From JBKBRC01 sp046292345 (lineage in GTDB: Bacteria > Bacteroidota > Rhodothermia > Rhodothermales > Rubricoccaceae), in contig JBKBRC010000039.1 of NCBI GenBank assembly GCA_046292345.1, forward strand, positions 1-21,654: a stretch of 21,654 nt of DNA, given 5' to 3'. The translations under genes were made by a program, and so were the position numbers. How positions within the stretch are numbered: position 1 is the first letter of the stretch; the number at the start of each line of letters is the position of its first letter. Under the pieces are notes generated by a model. It was not told the origin of the DNA. It saw only the letters and a program-made list of their open reading frames with translations, and made no database searches. This document shows, one piece after another, positions 1 to 6,292 of the stretch.

Positions 1-1
1 C

Positions 2-517
2 CGCCCGCGCCTGGCGGCAGCGGCCGGGGCGGCCGGCGCGGCCCTCGCCCTCCCGCGGGGCCGGCTGCTCCCGCCCGCACCCCAGACGGGCGCCCCCGCC
101 CCGCTTCACCTCGCCTCGCCCTCTCACAAATCCTCCGCCGCGCCAGGCGCGCGCGCGTCAGAACGCGCCCTGGCTCCCCGGGCAGACGCCGCCGCCGCGC
201 GCGCCGCGACGCCGCCCCTGCCGCGAGGCGCTGTCGCCGCCGCGCGCGCCGCGCCTTCCCGGAGCGCAACGCCCCCGGCGCAGCGCGACGACTTGCAGAT
301 GCTTCCCTCGGACCGCCGAGCCGAGACGCCCGCCGCCGAAGCCGCGCCCCGGGACGAGGCCGGCAGCCCCGAGGCGCTCCGCGCGCGCGACGAGGTCTAC
401 CTCGCCCTGGAGCTCGTCGCCAGCGCCAACGCGCGCGCCAGCAGGGTCGTGGCCGAGGAGGTCTCCGAGGCGGCCCTGCTCGCCGTCGCTGCCGCCGCAG
501 GGCGCCTGGTCCCCTAG
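2..517 (+). CDS. Partial hypothetical protein, C-terminal end (possible anti-sigma/membrane protein)
   Basis: A frame without stop codons enters from the left edge and ends with TAG at 515-517. The first in-frame ATG is only at 293, so the gene probably begins outside the window and about 171 residues are visible. The visible part starts with a short Ala/Leu-rich stretch (about residues 5-17) that could be a membrane segment, continues with an Ala/Pro/Arg-rich linker, and ends in a predicted helix around 'ARDEVYLALELVASANARAS'. I do not recognise a domain. It lies just upstream of two DUF4252-like genes; in related bacteria such genes often follow a sigma factor and an anti-sigma-like membrane protein, which would fit this architecture, but that is inference. 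At this GC content open frames arise by chance, so the segment before 293 may be non-coding. In that case 1-292 holds nothing else that I can recognise. Confidence 0.35.
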   Translation, partial: RPRLAAAAGAAGAALALPRGRLLPPAPQTGAPAPLHLASPSHKSSAAPGARASERALAPRADAAAARAATPPLPRGAVAAARAAPSRSATPPAQRDDLQMLPSDRRAETPAAEAAPRDEAGSPEALRARDEVYLALELVASANARASRVVAEEVSEAALLAVAAAAGRLVP

Positions 518-573
518 ACCTCCCGCTCCTCGTTCTCCTGCTCACCCTGCCTCCACAGCGCAAAGCCCAGACA

Positions 574-608
574 CGATGAACCGATTTCTTCCGATGAACC
601 GATTTCTT
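574..608 (+). repeat. 18-bp tandem duplication over a start codon
   Basis: A 17-bp block (cgatgaaccgatttctt) occurs at 574-590 and again at 592-608, giving a period of 18 bp. Each copy carries an ATG (576 and 594) in the same frame, so the encoded protein starts MNRFLP-MNRFLL. The second copy is followed directly by the hydrophobic signal peptide core. Confidence 0.9.
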
Positions 609-1160
609 CTCGTGGCCACGCTCGCCCTCGTCCTGCCGCTAGCGGCCCCGGTAGCGCAGACGCCGCTCTCCGCCTCCCAGGTCGACGCGCTCTTCAGCGA
701 GGAGCCCCGCATCGAGGTGAACCTGAGCGGGTCGCTGCTGCGCCTGGCCGCCGCCGCCGCGCGGCGCGAAGAGCCCGCCACAGCCGCTGTCATCGAGAAC
801 CTGCGCGGCGTGACCGTTCGCGTCTACGACCGGCGCTACGCGCGCGCCGACCTGACGGACTCGCTGGCGGGCTTCGGGCAAACCTTCGAGGCCAGCGGCT
901 GGACGACCCTCGCACGCGTCCGCGAACGCAGCACCGCCACCGATCGCACCCAGGACGTATGGATCTACGTGCTCGACCAGCAGGACGCGTTCGGGGGGCT
1001 CGCGCTCATGGTCGACAACTCGGCCGACGACGAGGTCGTGTTCGTGCTCATCGATGGCACCATTGACCCGGCGGACGTGGGCGCGCTCACGGAGCGCTTC
1101 GGCGGCGTGGACGCGCGCGGCAACCGGAGCCGCCGCGCGCAGCCGCAGGACGCCCCATGA
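576..1160 (+). CDS. DUF4252-family exported protein
   Basis: This 194-residue protein has an N-terminal signal peptide (hydrophobic core about residues 10-26, ending near APVAQT) and one globular domain. The pattern 'RIEVNLSGSLLRLAA', then 'LRGVTVRVYD', then 'SGWTTLARVRE' and 'DVWIYVLDQQ' followed by a strand-rich end, is that of DUF4252 proteins of Bacteroidota-like bacteria. Their biochemical role is not known; they are exported or lipid-anchored and often encoded near ECF sigma factor systems. There is no lipobox cysteine, so the product is probably periplasmic. Two in-frame ATGs (576 and 594) arise from an 18-bp duplication; the second gives a more usual signal peptide. The stop overlaps the next start as ATGA, implying translational coupling with the related lipoprotein downstream. 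The family call is by eye. Confidence 0.8.
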   Translation: MNRFLPMNRFLLVATLALVLPLAAPVAQTPLSASQVDALFSEEPRIEVNLSGSLLRLAAAAARREEPATAAVIENLRGVTVRVYDRRYARADLTDSLAGFGQTFEASGWTTLARVRERSTATDRTQDVWIYVLDQQDAFGGLALMVDNSADDEVVFVLIDGTIDPADVGALTERFGGVDARGNRSRRAQPQDAP

Positions 1161-1807
1161 CCGGCCGACGCCTGCTCTGCCTCGCCACTGCGCTCGCCCT
1201 GGCCACGCTTCTCAGCGGGTGCGGCTCGCTCGAGATGGCCCGCCTCGGGCACGGCATGGCCCGCGCGCACCCCGAGGTCGGTCTGCGGGCGGGCTACGCC
1301 CTTTCCGCCGGCCCGGTCCTGCTCGGCCTCGCGCGCAGCGCCCTCGGCCCCGACGCCCCGCCCGAGGCGGAGGCCCTTCGCAGTGTACGGCGCGTGCAGA
1401 TCGGGTACTTCCCGGCCTCCCGCTCCGCAGACCCCTCGCGCTTCGCGATGCCGGCGCCGCTCGCGCGCTACGCCGCACGCGGCTGGGAGCACGTCGCCAC
1501 GGTGCGCGAAGACTCTTCTGCCGTCTGGGTCCTCGCCCGGGCGCGGCGTGACCGACTGACCGACGTGCTCGTGACAGTCTGGAGCGACGAAGCGCTCGTG
1601 ATGACCCGCATCTCGGGCGACCTGGCGGCGGCGGCCGTCGCGGCAGCCGGGCACGCGCTCGCGCGCCCCGCGCCTGCAGCGCCGCCCGACACGCTCCAGA
1701 CCGTGCAACGGCCCCCGGTGCAGCGGCCCCCGGTGCAGCGGCCCCCGGTGCAGCGGCCCCCGGTGCAGCGGCCCCCGGTGCAGCGGCCCCCGGTGCAGCG
1801 GCCCTGA
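1157..1807 (+). CDS. DUF4252-like lipoprotein with pentapeptide-repeat tail
   Basis: This 216-residue protein has a lipoprotein signal: a hydrophobic stretch followed by the lipobox LLSGC, with the acceptor Cys at residue 22. The central part (about residues 70-160, with 'VRRVQIGYFPA', 'ARGWEHVATVRE', 'SSAVWVLARA') parallels the preceding DUF4252 protein, so the two are probably diverged paralogues encoded as a coupled pair (ATGA overlap at 1157-1160). The last 35 or so residues are a PPVQR pentapeptide repeat encoded by a 15-bp tandem array, and the stop TGA lies directly after a partial unit. The tail is rich in Pro, Gln and Arg, is likely unstructured, and is probably variable in length between strains. 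Function is unknown; envelope location is supported by the lipobox. Confidence 0.75.
   Translation: MTGRRLLCLATALALATLLSGCGSLEMARLGHGMARAHPEVGLRAGYALSAGPVLLGLARSALGPDAPPEAEALRSVRRVQIGYFPASRSADPSRFAMPAPLARYAARGWEHVATVREDSSAVWVLARARRDRLTDVLVTVWSDEALVMTRISGDLAAAAVAAAGHALARPAPAAPPDTLQTVQRPPVQRPPVQRPPVQRPPVQRPPVQRPPVQRP
1703..1804 (+). repeat. 15-bp tandem array encoding PPVQR repeats
   Basis: Six full units of gtgcagcggcccccg (the first with one substitution, gtgcaacgg) and a final 12-bp partial unit. The array is read in frame as a Pro-Pro-Val-Gln-Arg repeat and ends exactly at the TGA stop of the lipoprotein gene. Confidence 0.95.
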
Positions 1808-1875
1808 CGCGGCGGCCTCGGGTGCGACCCGGCGTTATTCTGCGCCGCACGTCCTGCGCCCGCCCTGATGCGCTC

Positions 1876-2538
1876 ATGCCTCCGCTTTCCGTCGCGCCCT
1901 ACCCCGGCCTGATCGTTGTCGCTTTCGAGACGACGTTCCCGGCCCCCCTGGGCATGCTCGGCTCTGTGCCGGCGCTCGCCGACAGCCTCCGCCCCGGCGC
2001 GCCCGCTCCGCTCGTGCCCTCTGACGACGTCCGCGCAGCCGTGCGGGACCTGCTGCGCGCCCGCGGCTACAAGCCTACCGGGCGTGGGAAGCCGGCCTCG
2101 GAGTACCTGCTCCGCGCCGCCGCCGAAGGCACGCTCGGCCCCATCAACGCAGCCGTGGATGCCTGCAACGTCGTCTCGCTGCACAGTGGCCTGCCCATCT
2201 CGGTCATCGATCTCGGCCTTGCGAACGCGCCGCTGCGCGTGGCCGTGGCCGGGCCGGACGAGCGGTACGTCTTCAACGCCTCCGGGCAGGAGATCCGCAT
2301 CGGCGGGCTGCCGTGCCTCTACGACGCCGACGGCGCGTGCGCCAACGCCGTCCGCGACAGCCAGCGCACCAAGACGCACCGCGGCACCACACGCACGCTC
2401 TCGCTCGTCTGGACGCCCGAGGCGCTCGCCGCCCGCGCCGAAACGGCGGCCCGCTGGTACCGCGACCTCCTCGAGGCACTCGGCGCGGCGACCGCGCCCG
2501 TGGCCGCCCTGCCCGCGGCCGCCCTGCCCGCTCAGTAG
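1876..2538 (+). CDS. B3/4 domain protein (solo PheT editing-like domain)
   Basis: This 220-residue protein resembles the free-standing B3/4 domain family, related to the editing domain of the phenylalanyl-tRNA synthetase beta chain. The diagnostic centre is 'DACNVVSLHSGLPISVIDLG' (about residues 95-114), corresponding to the N-x-V-S-L...G-L-P-x-x-x-x-D block of that family. It is followed by a strand-rich part with 'IRIGGLPCLYDADGACAN' and 'RDSQRTKTHRGTTRTLSLVW', where the Asp/Arg/Thr cluster matches the conserved end of the domain. The family is thought to act on mischarged tRNA or amino acid substrates, but few members have been tested. The frame could be extended to a GTG at 1822; the ATG at 1876 is preferred because homology begins soon after it. 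The 3' end carries a 15-bp duplication and overlaps the convergent dehydrogenase gene by 7 bp. Confidence 0.7.
   Translation: MPPLSVAPYPGLIVVAFETTFPAPLGMLGSVPALADSLRPGAPAPLVPSDDVRAAVRDLLRARGYKPTGRGKPASEYLLRAAAEGTLGPINAAVDACNVVSLHSGLPISVIDLGLANAPLRVAVAGPDERYVFNASGQEIRIGGLPCLYDADGACANAVRDSQRTKTHRGTTRTLSLVWTPEALAARAETAARWYRDLLEALGAATAPVAALPAAALPAQ
2503..2532 (+). repeat. 15-bp direct duplication next to a stop codon
   Basis: Two tandem copies of gccgccctgcccgcg (the last base differs in the second copy) end 3 bp before the TAG stop of the B3/4 gene. They encode the C-terminal Ala-Ala-Leu-Pro-Ala repeat. Confidence 0.85.
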
Positions 2539-4559
2539 GCGAGCGTGCGCTCGATCGCGTCGTCCAGGCGCGCGCGTGCTGAATAGATCTCGGCCTCTAT
2601 CTGCCGGGCGAACGCGATCGGCAGGTCTGCGCCGGCCACGCGGGCTGGCGGCGCGTCGAGCAGGTCGAAGGCCTCTTCGGCGAGTTGCGCCGCGACCTCG
2701 GCCCCGAAGCCGGCCGTACGCGCGGCCTCGTGCAGCACGACCAGGCGCGAGGTCTTGGCCAGCGAGGCACGCACGGCCGCGCGGTCCCACGGCACGAGCG
2801 TGCGCAGATCGATGACCTCGAGCGAGGCGCCGCGCTCAGCCCAGGCCGCGGCCGCCTGCTCCGCCCACCACACGCCCACGCCCCACGTCACGAGCGTGAG
2901 CGCCTCGCCCTCGCGCGCCACGCGCGCGCGCCCCAGCGGCACGACGTAATCGTGCGTCGGGACGGGCCCCTTGAGGCTGCGGTAGAGGTACTTGTGCTCG
3001 AAGAACAGCACCGGGTTCGGCTCGTCTATCGCTGCCCGGAGCAGCCCCTTCGCGTCGGCCGGCGAGCCCGGCACGACCACCCTGAGCCCCGGCACGTGCG
3101 CAAACCACGCCTCGGGGGACTGAGAGTGGAACGGCCCCGCACCGATACTGCCGCCGAAGGGCGCGCGGATCGTCACGTTGACCGGCGCGCCCCAGCGGTA
3201 GTGCGTCGTGGCGAGGTTGTTGACGATCTGGTTGAAGCCGCACGAGATGAAGTCCCCATATTGCATCTCCACGACGGGCTTGAACCCGTCGAGCGCGAGG
3301 CCCATCGCGCAGCCGATCGCGCCGGACTCGATGATGGGGGTGTTGCGCACACGCGCCGGCCCGAAGCGGTCCAGGAAGCCCTCGGTGAGCTTGAACACGC
3401 CGCCGTAGCCGGCGATGTCCTGCCCCATGAGGAGGACTGTCTCATCGGCCGCCATGGCCGCGCCGAGTGCGTCCGAGAGCGCGTCGAGGAAGCGGCGCTC
3501 GGGGGCTTCGCCGTTGGGGGGCAGCGCGCCGAGGGCCGGCAGGCGCGGCGCGGGCGTCGGAGCGAACACGGCGGCGTGCTCGGCCTCGGCCGTGCTCTGC
3601 ACCTCAGGCTGCGCGAGCGCCCACTCGGCGGCCTCTTCCACCTGCGCCGCGAGCTCCGAGTCAGCCGTGTCGAGCGCGAGCACGTCCACGCCGGCCGCGA
3701 TGGCCCGCTCGCGGAAGCGGGCGACGGGGTCGCGCGGCGCCCAGGCAGCGAAGAGCTCTTCCGGGACGTAGCGCGTGCCGCTGGCCTCCTCATGCCCGCG
3801 CATGCGGAAGGTCTTCATCTCGAGCAGCGTGGGCCCCTCCCCTCGGCGCGCGCGGCTGGCGGCTTGCTGGATGTTTGCAATAACGGCTTCGACGTCGTTG
3901 CCATCCACCACCACGCCCGGCATCCCGTAGCCCGCCGCCGCGTCGGCCACGTCCTCGACTGGCAGCGCCTCCGCGGCCGGCGTCGAGAGTCCGTAACCGT
4001 TGTTCTCGACGACGAACAGCACGGGCAGCTTCCACACGGCCGCCAGGCTGAGCGCCTCGTGAAAGTCGCCCTCGCGCGTGGCCCCCTCTCCGGTGAAGGC
4101 GCACGCGACGGCCCCGGTGCCGCGCAGCGTGGCTGCGAGCGCGAGGCCGTCGGCGACGGGCAGCATCGCGCCCAGATGCGAGATCATGCCCACGAGGCGC
4201 CGCTCGGGCAGACCAAAGTGGAACGTGCGGTCGCGTCCGGCCGTGTAGCCGCCCGCGCGGCCCATGAGCTGGCAGAAGAGCGGCCGCAGCGGCACGCCGC
4301 GCGTGGTCCACAGGCCCAGGTTGCGGTGCATGGGCAGCAGCCAGTCGCGCGCCTCGAGCGCCCAGGCGCACCCGACGGCGATGGCCTCCTGCCCGTAGCC
4401 GGAGAACCACTTGCTGAGACGGTTCTGCCGGATCAGGCGCAGCATCTTCTCCTCGACGGCGCGCGGCAGGCGCAGCGCGCGGTAGAGCGCGAGGGCGTCC
4501 TCGGCCCGCAGTGCGGGCGAGGCGTCGTCGAGGGCGGCCGGTTCGGAGGTCGGAGGCAC
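2532..4559 (-). CDS. 2-oxoacid dehydrogenase E1, fused alpha and beta subunits (branched-chain type)
   Basis: A 675-residue protein combining both halves of a thiamine-diphosphate-dependent E1 component, which decarboxylates a 2-oxoacid and reductively acylates the lipoyl E2. Residues about 20-330 form the alpha part: 'WFSGYGQEAIAVG', 'MHRNLGLWTTRG' and the ThDP/metal motif starting at G157-E-G and ending at E185-N-N, about 30 residues later. Residues about 350-675 form the beta part: 'LLMGQDIAGYGGVFKLTEGF', 'RVRNTPIIESGAIGCAMGLA', 'VNVTIRAPFGGSIGAGPFHS', 'PNPVLFFEHKYLYR'. The fused order is known for branched-chain-type E1 in Bacteroidota, so 2-oxoisovalerate is the likely substrate, although the sequence alone does not settle this. 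The start is a GTG; no upstream ATG is available. E2 and E3 are not nearby. A sugar transferase lies 63 bp upstream on the same strand, with no evident functional link. Confidence 0.92.
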   Translation of the reverse strand: MPPTSEPAALDDASPALRAEDALALYRALRLPRAVEEKMLRLIRQNRLSKWFSGYGQEAIAVGCAWALEARDWLLPMHRNLGLWTTRGVPLRPLFCQLMGRAGGYTAGRDRTFHFGLPERRLVGMISHLGAMLPVADGLALAATLRGTGAVACAFTGEGATREGDFHEALSLAAVWKLPVLFVVENNGYGLSTPAAEALPVEDVADAAAGYGMPGVVVDGNDVEAVIANIQQAASRARRGEGPTLLEMKTFRMRGHEEASGTRYVPEELFAAWAPRDPVARFRERAIAAGVDVLALDTADSELAAQVEEAAEWALAQPEVQSTAEAEHAAVFAPTPAPRLPALGALPPNGEAPERRFLDALSDALGAAMAADETVLLMGQDIAGYGGVFKLTEGFLDRFGPARVRNTPIIESGAIGCAMGLALDGFKPVVEMQYGDFISCGFNQIVNNLATTHYRWGAPVNVTIRAPFGGSIGAGPFHSQSPEAWFAHVPGLRVVVPGSPADAKGLLRAAIDEPNPVLFFEHKYLYRSLKGPVPTHDYVVPLGRARVAREGEALTLVTWGVGVWWAEQAAAAWAERGASLEVIDLRTLVPWDRAAVRASLAKTSRLVVLHEAARTAGFGAEVAAQLAEEAFDLLDAPPARVAGADLPIAFARQIEAEIYSARARLDDAIERTLAY

Positions 4560-4622
4560 GAGGGCGGGGGCTGGCGTGGGCGGAAGATACCCGCTGGCGG
4601 CGCGGCTCGGCGCCGCCGGCGC

Positions 4623-6140
4623 TCAGTGTCCCTTGCCCAGAACGGCCGTGCGGACGGTCTGCAGGAGGATTTTGGCATCCATCTGCAGGCTCATGTTCTC
4701 AAGGTAGAACAGGTCGTACTTGAGCTTTTGCCGCACGTCCTCAAGGTCGGCGTCGTAGCGCCACTTGACCTGCGCCAGGCCCGTGATGCCCGGCTTGACG
4801 CGGTGCCGCCGGCTGTAGAGCGGGATCTTGCTGGCGAGTTGCTCCACGAAGTACGGCCGCTCCGGGCGCGGCCCGACCAGGCTCATCTCGCCCTTGAGTA
4901 CGTTCCAGAACTGGGGCACCTCGTCGAGGCGGAGGCGGCGCAGCCAGCGCCCGAGCGGCGTGACGCGCTTGTCGGCGGGGGTTGCCCAGACCGGCCCCGT
5001 GGCGCGCTCGGCGCCATCGACCATCGTGCGGTACTTGAGCATCGTAAAAGGCCGCCCGTGCTGCCCGACGCGCGTCTGCCGGTAGATGGCCGGTCCGGGC
5101 GAGGTGAGGCGCACGAGCACGCCGAGGGCGATCCAGAGCGGCAGCCCGACCACGAGCACGGCCGCGCTGATGACGACGTCAGCGAGGCGCTTGGTGTGCT
5201 TCTGCCAGGCGGGCATCGGCTCGGGGAGCAGTTCGATGAGCGGCAGACCGTAGATGTGCTCCGTGCGCGCCATGCCCCCGACGGCCGCGTAGAAGTCCGG
5301 GACCAGCTTGAGCGTCACCGCGCGCCCATCGCAGACGCGCAGCACCTCGTCGAGGTAGGCGTGGTCTTCGGAGCCGAGCGCGACGAGCACGTCGCGCACC
5401 CCGAGCCGGTCGATGAGGCGCGGCAGTTCGGCGATGGCCGTCGCGGGCGTGCCCGCGGTGCGGATCTCGAGCGCGCCGGCCGGAAGGGCGTCGCCCGACG
5501 CTGCGGCGTAGCCGGAGACGCCGCCGCCGCGCGCGCCGGCGCCCGGGTCCCCGTGCGCGCCGGCGCCCTCGGAGGCCGGCTGTGCCAGCTCGGGCAGGCC
5601 GGCCGAGACCACGGTTGGCTGTCGCAGGCGCACCGCGCCAACGAGCTCGATGCCTGCCGCGGGGTAGCGCGCCAGGTCTTCGTAGAGTGTCTGCACGCGG
5701 TCGCTCCAGCCCACGACGACGGCGCGGTGCCGCCCGTAGCCGCGCAGGATGAGCGCTTTCTGTACCGAGCGAACAGCCACACGGCCGGCCCCGACGAGCG
5801 ACACCACCGCCGCGCCGTAGACGAGCATCGCCTGCCGGGCGAACTCCGGTGCGAGCCGGTCCAGGTAGTACCCGAAAAAGAGCGCCAGCACGCCCACCCC
5901 GACCACCTTCACGAGCGTGACCAGTTCGTCGAAGCGCCCGCGCGCGTAGCGTTCCTGGTAGAGCCCGAAGAAGGCGAACGCGAGCAGCCACCCGACCGTG
6001 AGCAGCGGGGCCGCCAGCCCGGCCGGCGTCTCGAGCGTGCACGCCCAGCGCGCGCAGGCGAAGGCGAACGCCGCAAACGCGCCCGAGAGCGCGAGGGCAT
6101 CTGCGAACAGGAGGACCAGCAACTCGACGCGGCGAGACAC
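4623..6140 (-). CDS. Polyprenyl-phosphate sugar-1-phosphate transferase (exopolysaccharide initiation)
   Basis: A membrane enzyme of the WbaP/WcaJ-like family, which transfers a sugar-1-phosphate from a nucleotide sugar to undecaprenyl phosphate to start polysaccharide synthesis. From the chosen GTG start it has about 505 residues: four or five N-terminal membrane segments, a central Rossmann-like region ('RGYGRHRAVVVGWSDRVQ'), one further membrane segment after 'TKRLADVVISAAVL', and the conserved catalytic C-terminal domain with 'TSPGPAIYRQTRVG', 'FTMLKYRTM', 'LRLDEVPQFWNVLKGEMSL', 'VGPRPERP' and 'KPGITGLAQV'. The frame can be extended to a TTG at 6284, but those 48 residues look non-coding and the membrane segments begin just after 6140; no ATG is available, so the start is uncertain. 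An Ala/Gly-rich insert near 5500-5580 contains an internal duplication. It is divergent from a Wzi-like gene, which supports a capsule role. Confidence 0.9.
   Translation of the reverse strand: MSRRVELLVLLFADALALSGAFAAFAFACARWACTLETPAGLAAPLLTVGWLLAFAFFGLYQERYARGRFDELVTLVKVVGVGVLALFFGYYLDRLAPEFARQAMLVYGAAVVSLVGAGRVAVRSVQKALILRGYGRHRAVVVGWSDRVQTLYEDLARYPAAGIELVGAVRLRQPTVVSAGLPELAQPASEGAGAHGDPGAGARGGGVSGYAAASGDALPAGALEIRTAGTPATAIAELPRLIDRLGVRDVLVALGSEDHAYLDEVLRVCDGRAVTLKLVPDFYAAVGGMARTEHIYGLPLIELLPEPMPAWQKHTKRLADVVISAAVLVVGLPLWIALGVLVRLTSPGPAIYRQTRVGQHGRPFTMLKYRTMVDGAERATGPVWATPADKRVTPLGRWLRRLRLDEVPQFWNVLKGEMSLVGPRPERPYFVEQLASKIPLYSRRHRVKPGITGLAQVKWRYDADLEDVRQKLKYDLFYLENMSLQMDAKILLQTVRTAVLGKGH
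5531..5568 (-). repeat. 24-bp-period direct duplication inside the sugar transferase gene
   Basis: A 14-bp block (gcgcgccggcgccc) at 5531-5544 recurs at 5555-5568. It encodes a Gly/Ala/Asp-rich linker between the Rossmann-like and catalytic parts, where length variation is likely tolerated. Confidence 0.7.
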
Positions 6141-6268
6141 GGGCGCGGCAACGGAGAGAGGCGCGTAGCGAATGGTCCCGGCGGTCGCTGGCAGGTGAAG
6201 GCGCGGGGAAGGTAGGACCCGGGGCGCACGGGAGCAAGGCCAGACAGAATGCTTGCCGCAATCCCGCG

Positions 6269-6276
6269 TAGCTTGT
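6269..6276 (+). promoter_or_regulatory. Possible -7 promoter element (TAGCTTGT)
   Basis: TAGCTTGT lies 17 bp before the TTG start of the Wzi-like gene and loosely resembles the Bacteroidota -7 consensus TAnnTTTG (two mismatches). The upstream TTG at 6253 is too close for a standard -33 box. The same seven bases (TAGCTTG) occur upstream of the TonB-like gene. Weak support. Confidence 0.2.
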
Positions 6277-6292
6277 CGGCTCAACTGCCGGA

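Noticed and set aside
4560..4622. GC-rich inverted repeat as a terminator between the sugar transferase and the E1 gene
   Set aside because: The stem is about 6 bp with a one-base loop and has no following T run; at this GC content such pairings are common.
2685..6215. Very long open frame on the + strand opposite the dehydrogenase and sugar transferase genes
   Set aside because: It is antisense to two well-conserved genes, its translation is Arg/Gly/His-rich without any domain, and such frames are expected where third codon positions are almost always G or C.
6141..6284. N-terminal 48 residues of the sugar transferase from a TTG at 6284
   Set aside because: The segment has Arg/Cys/Pro-rich composition with no membrane segment or homology, and would cover the upstream region of the divergent Wzi-like gene.
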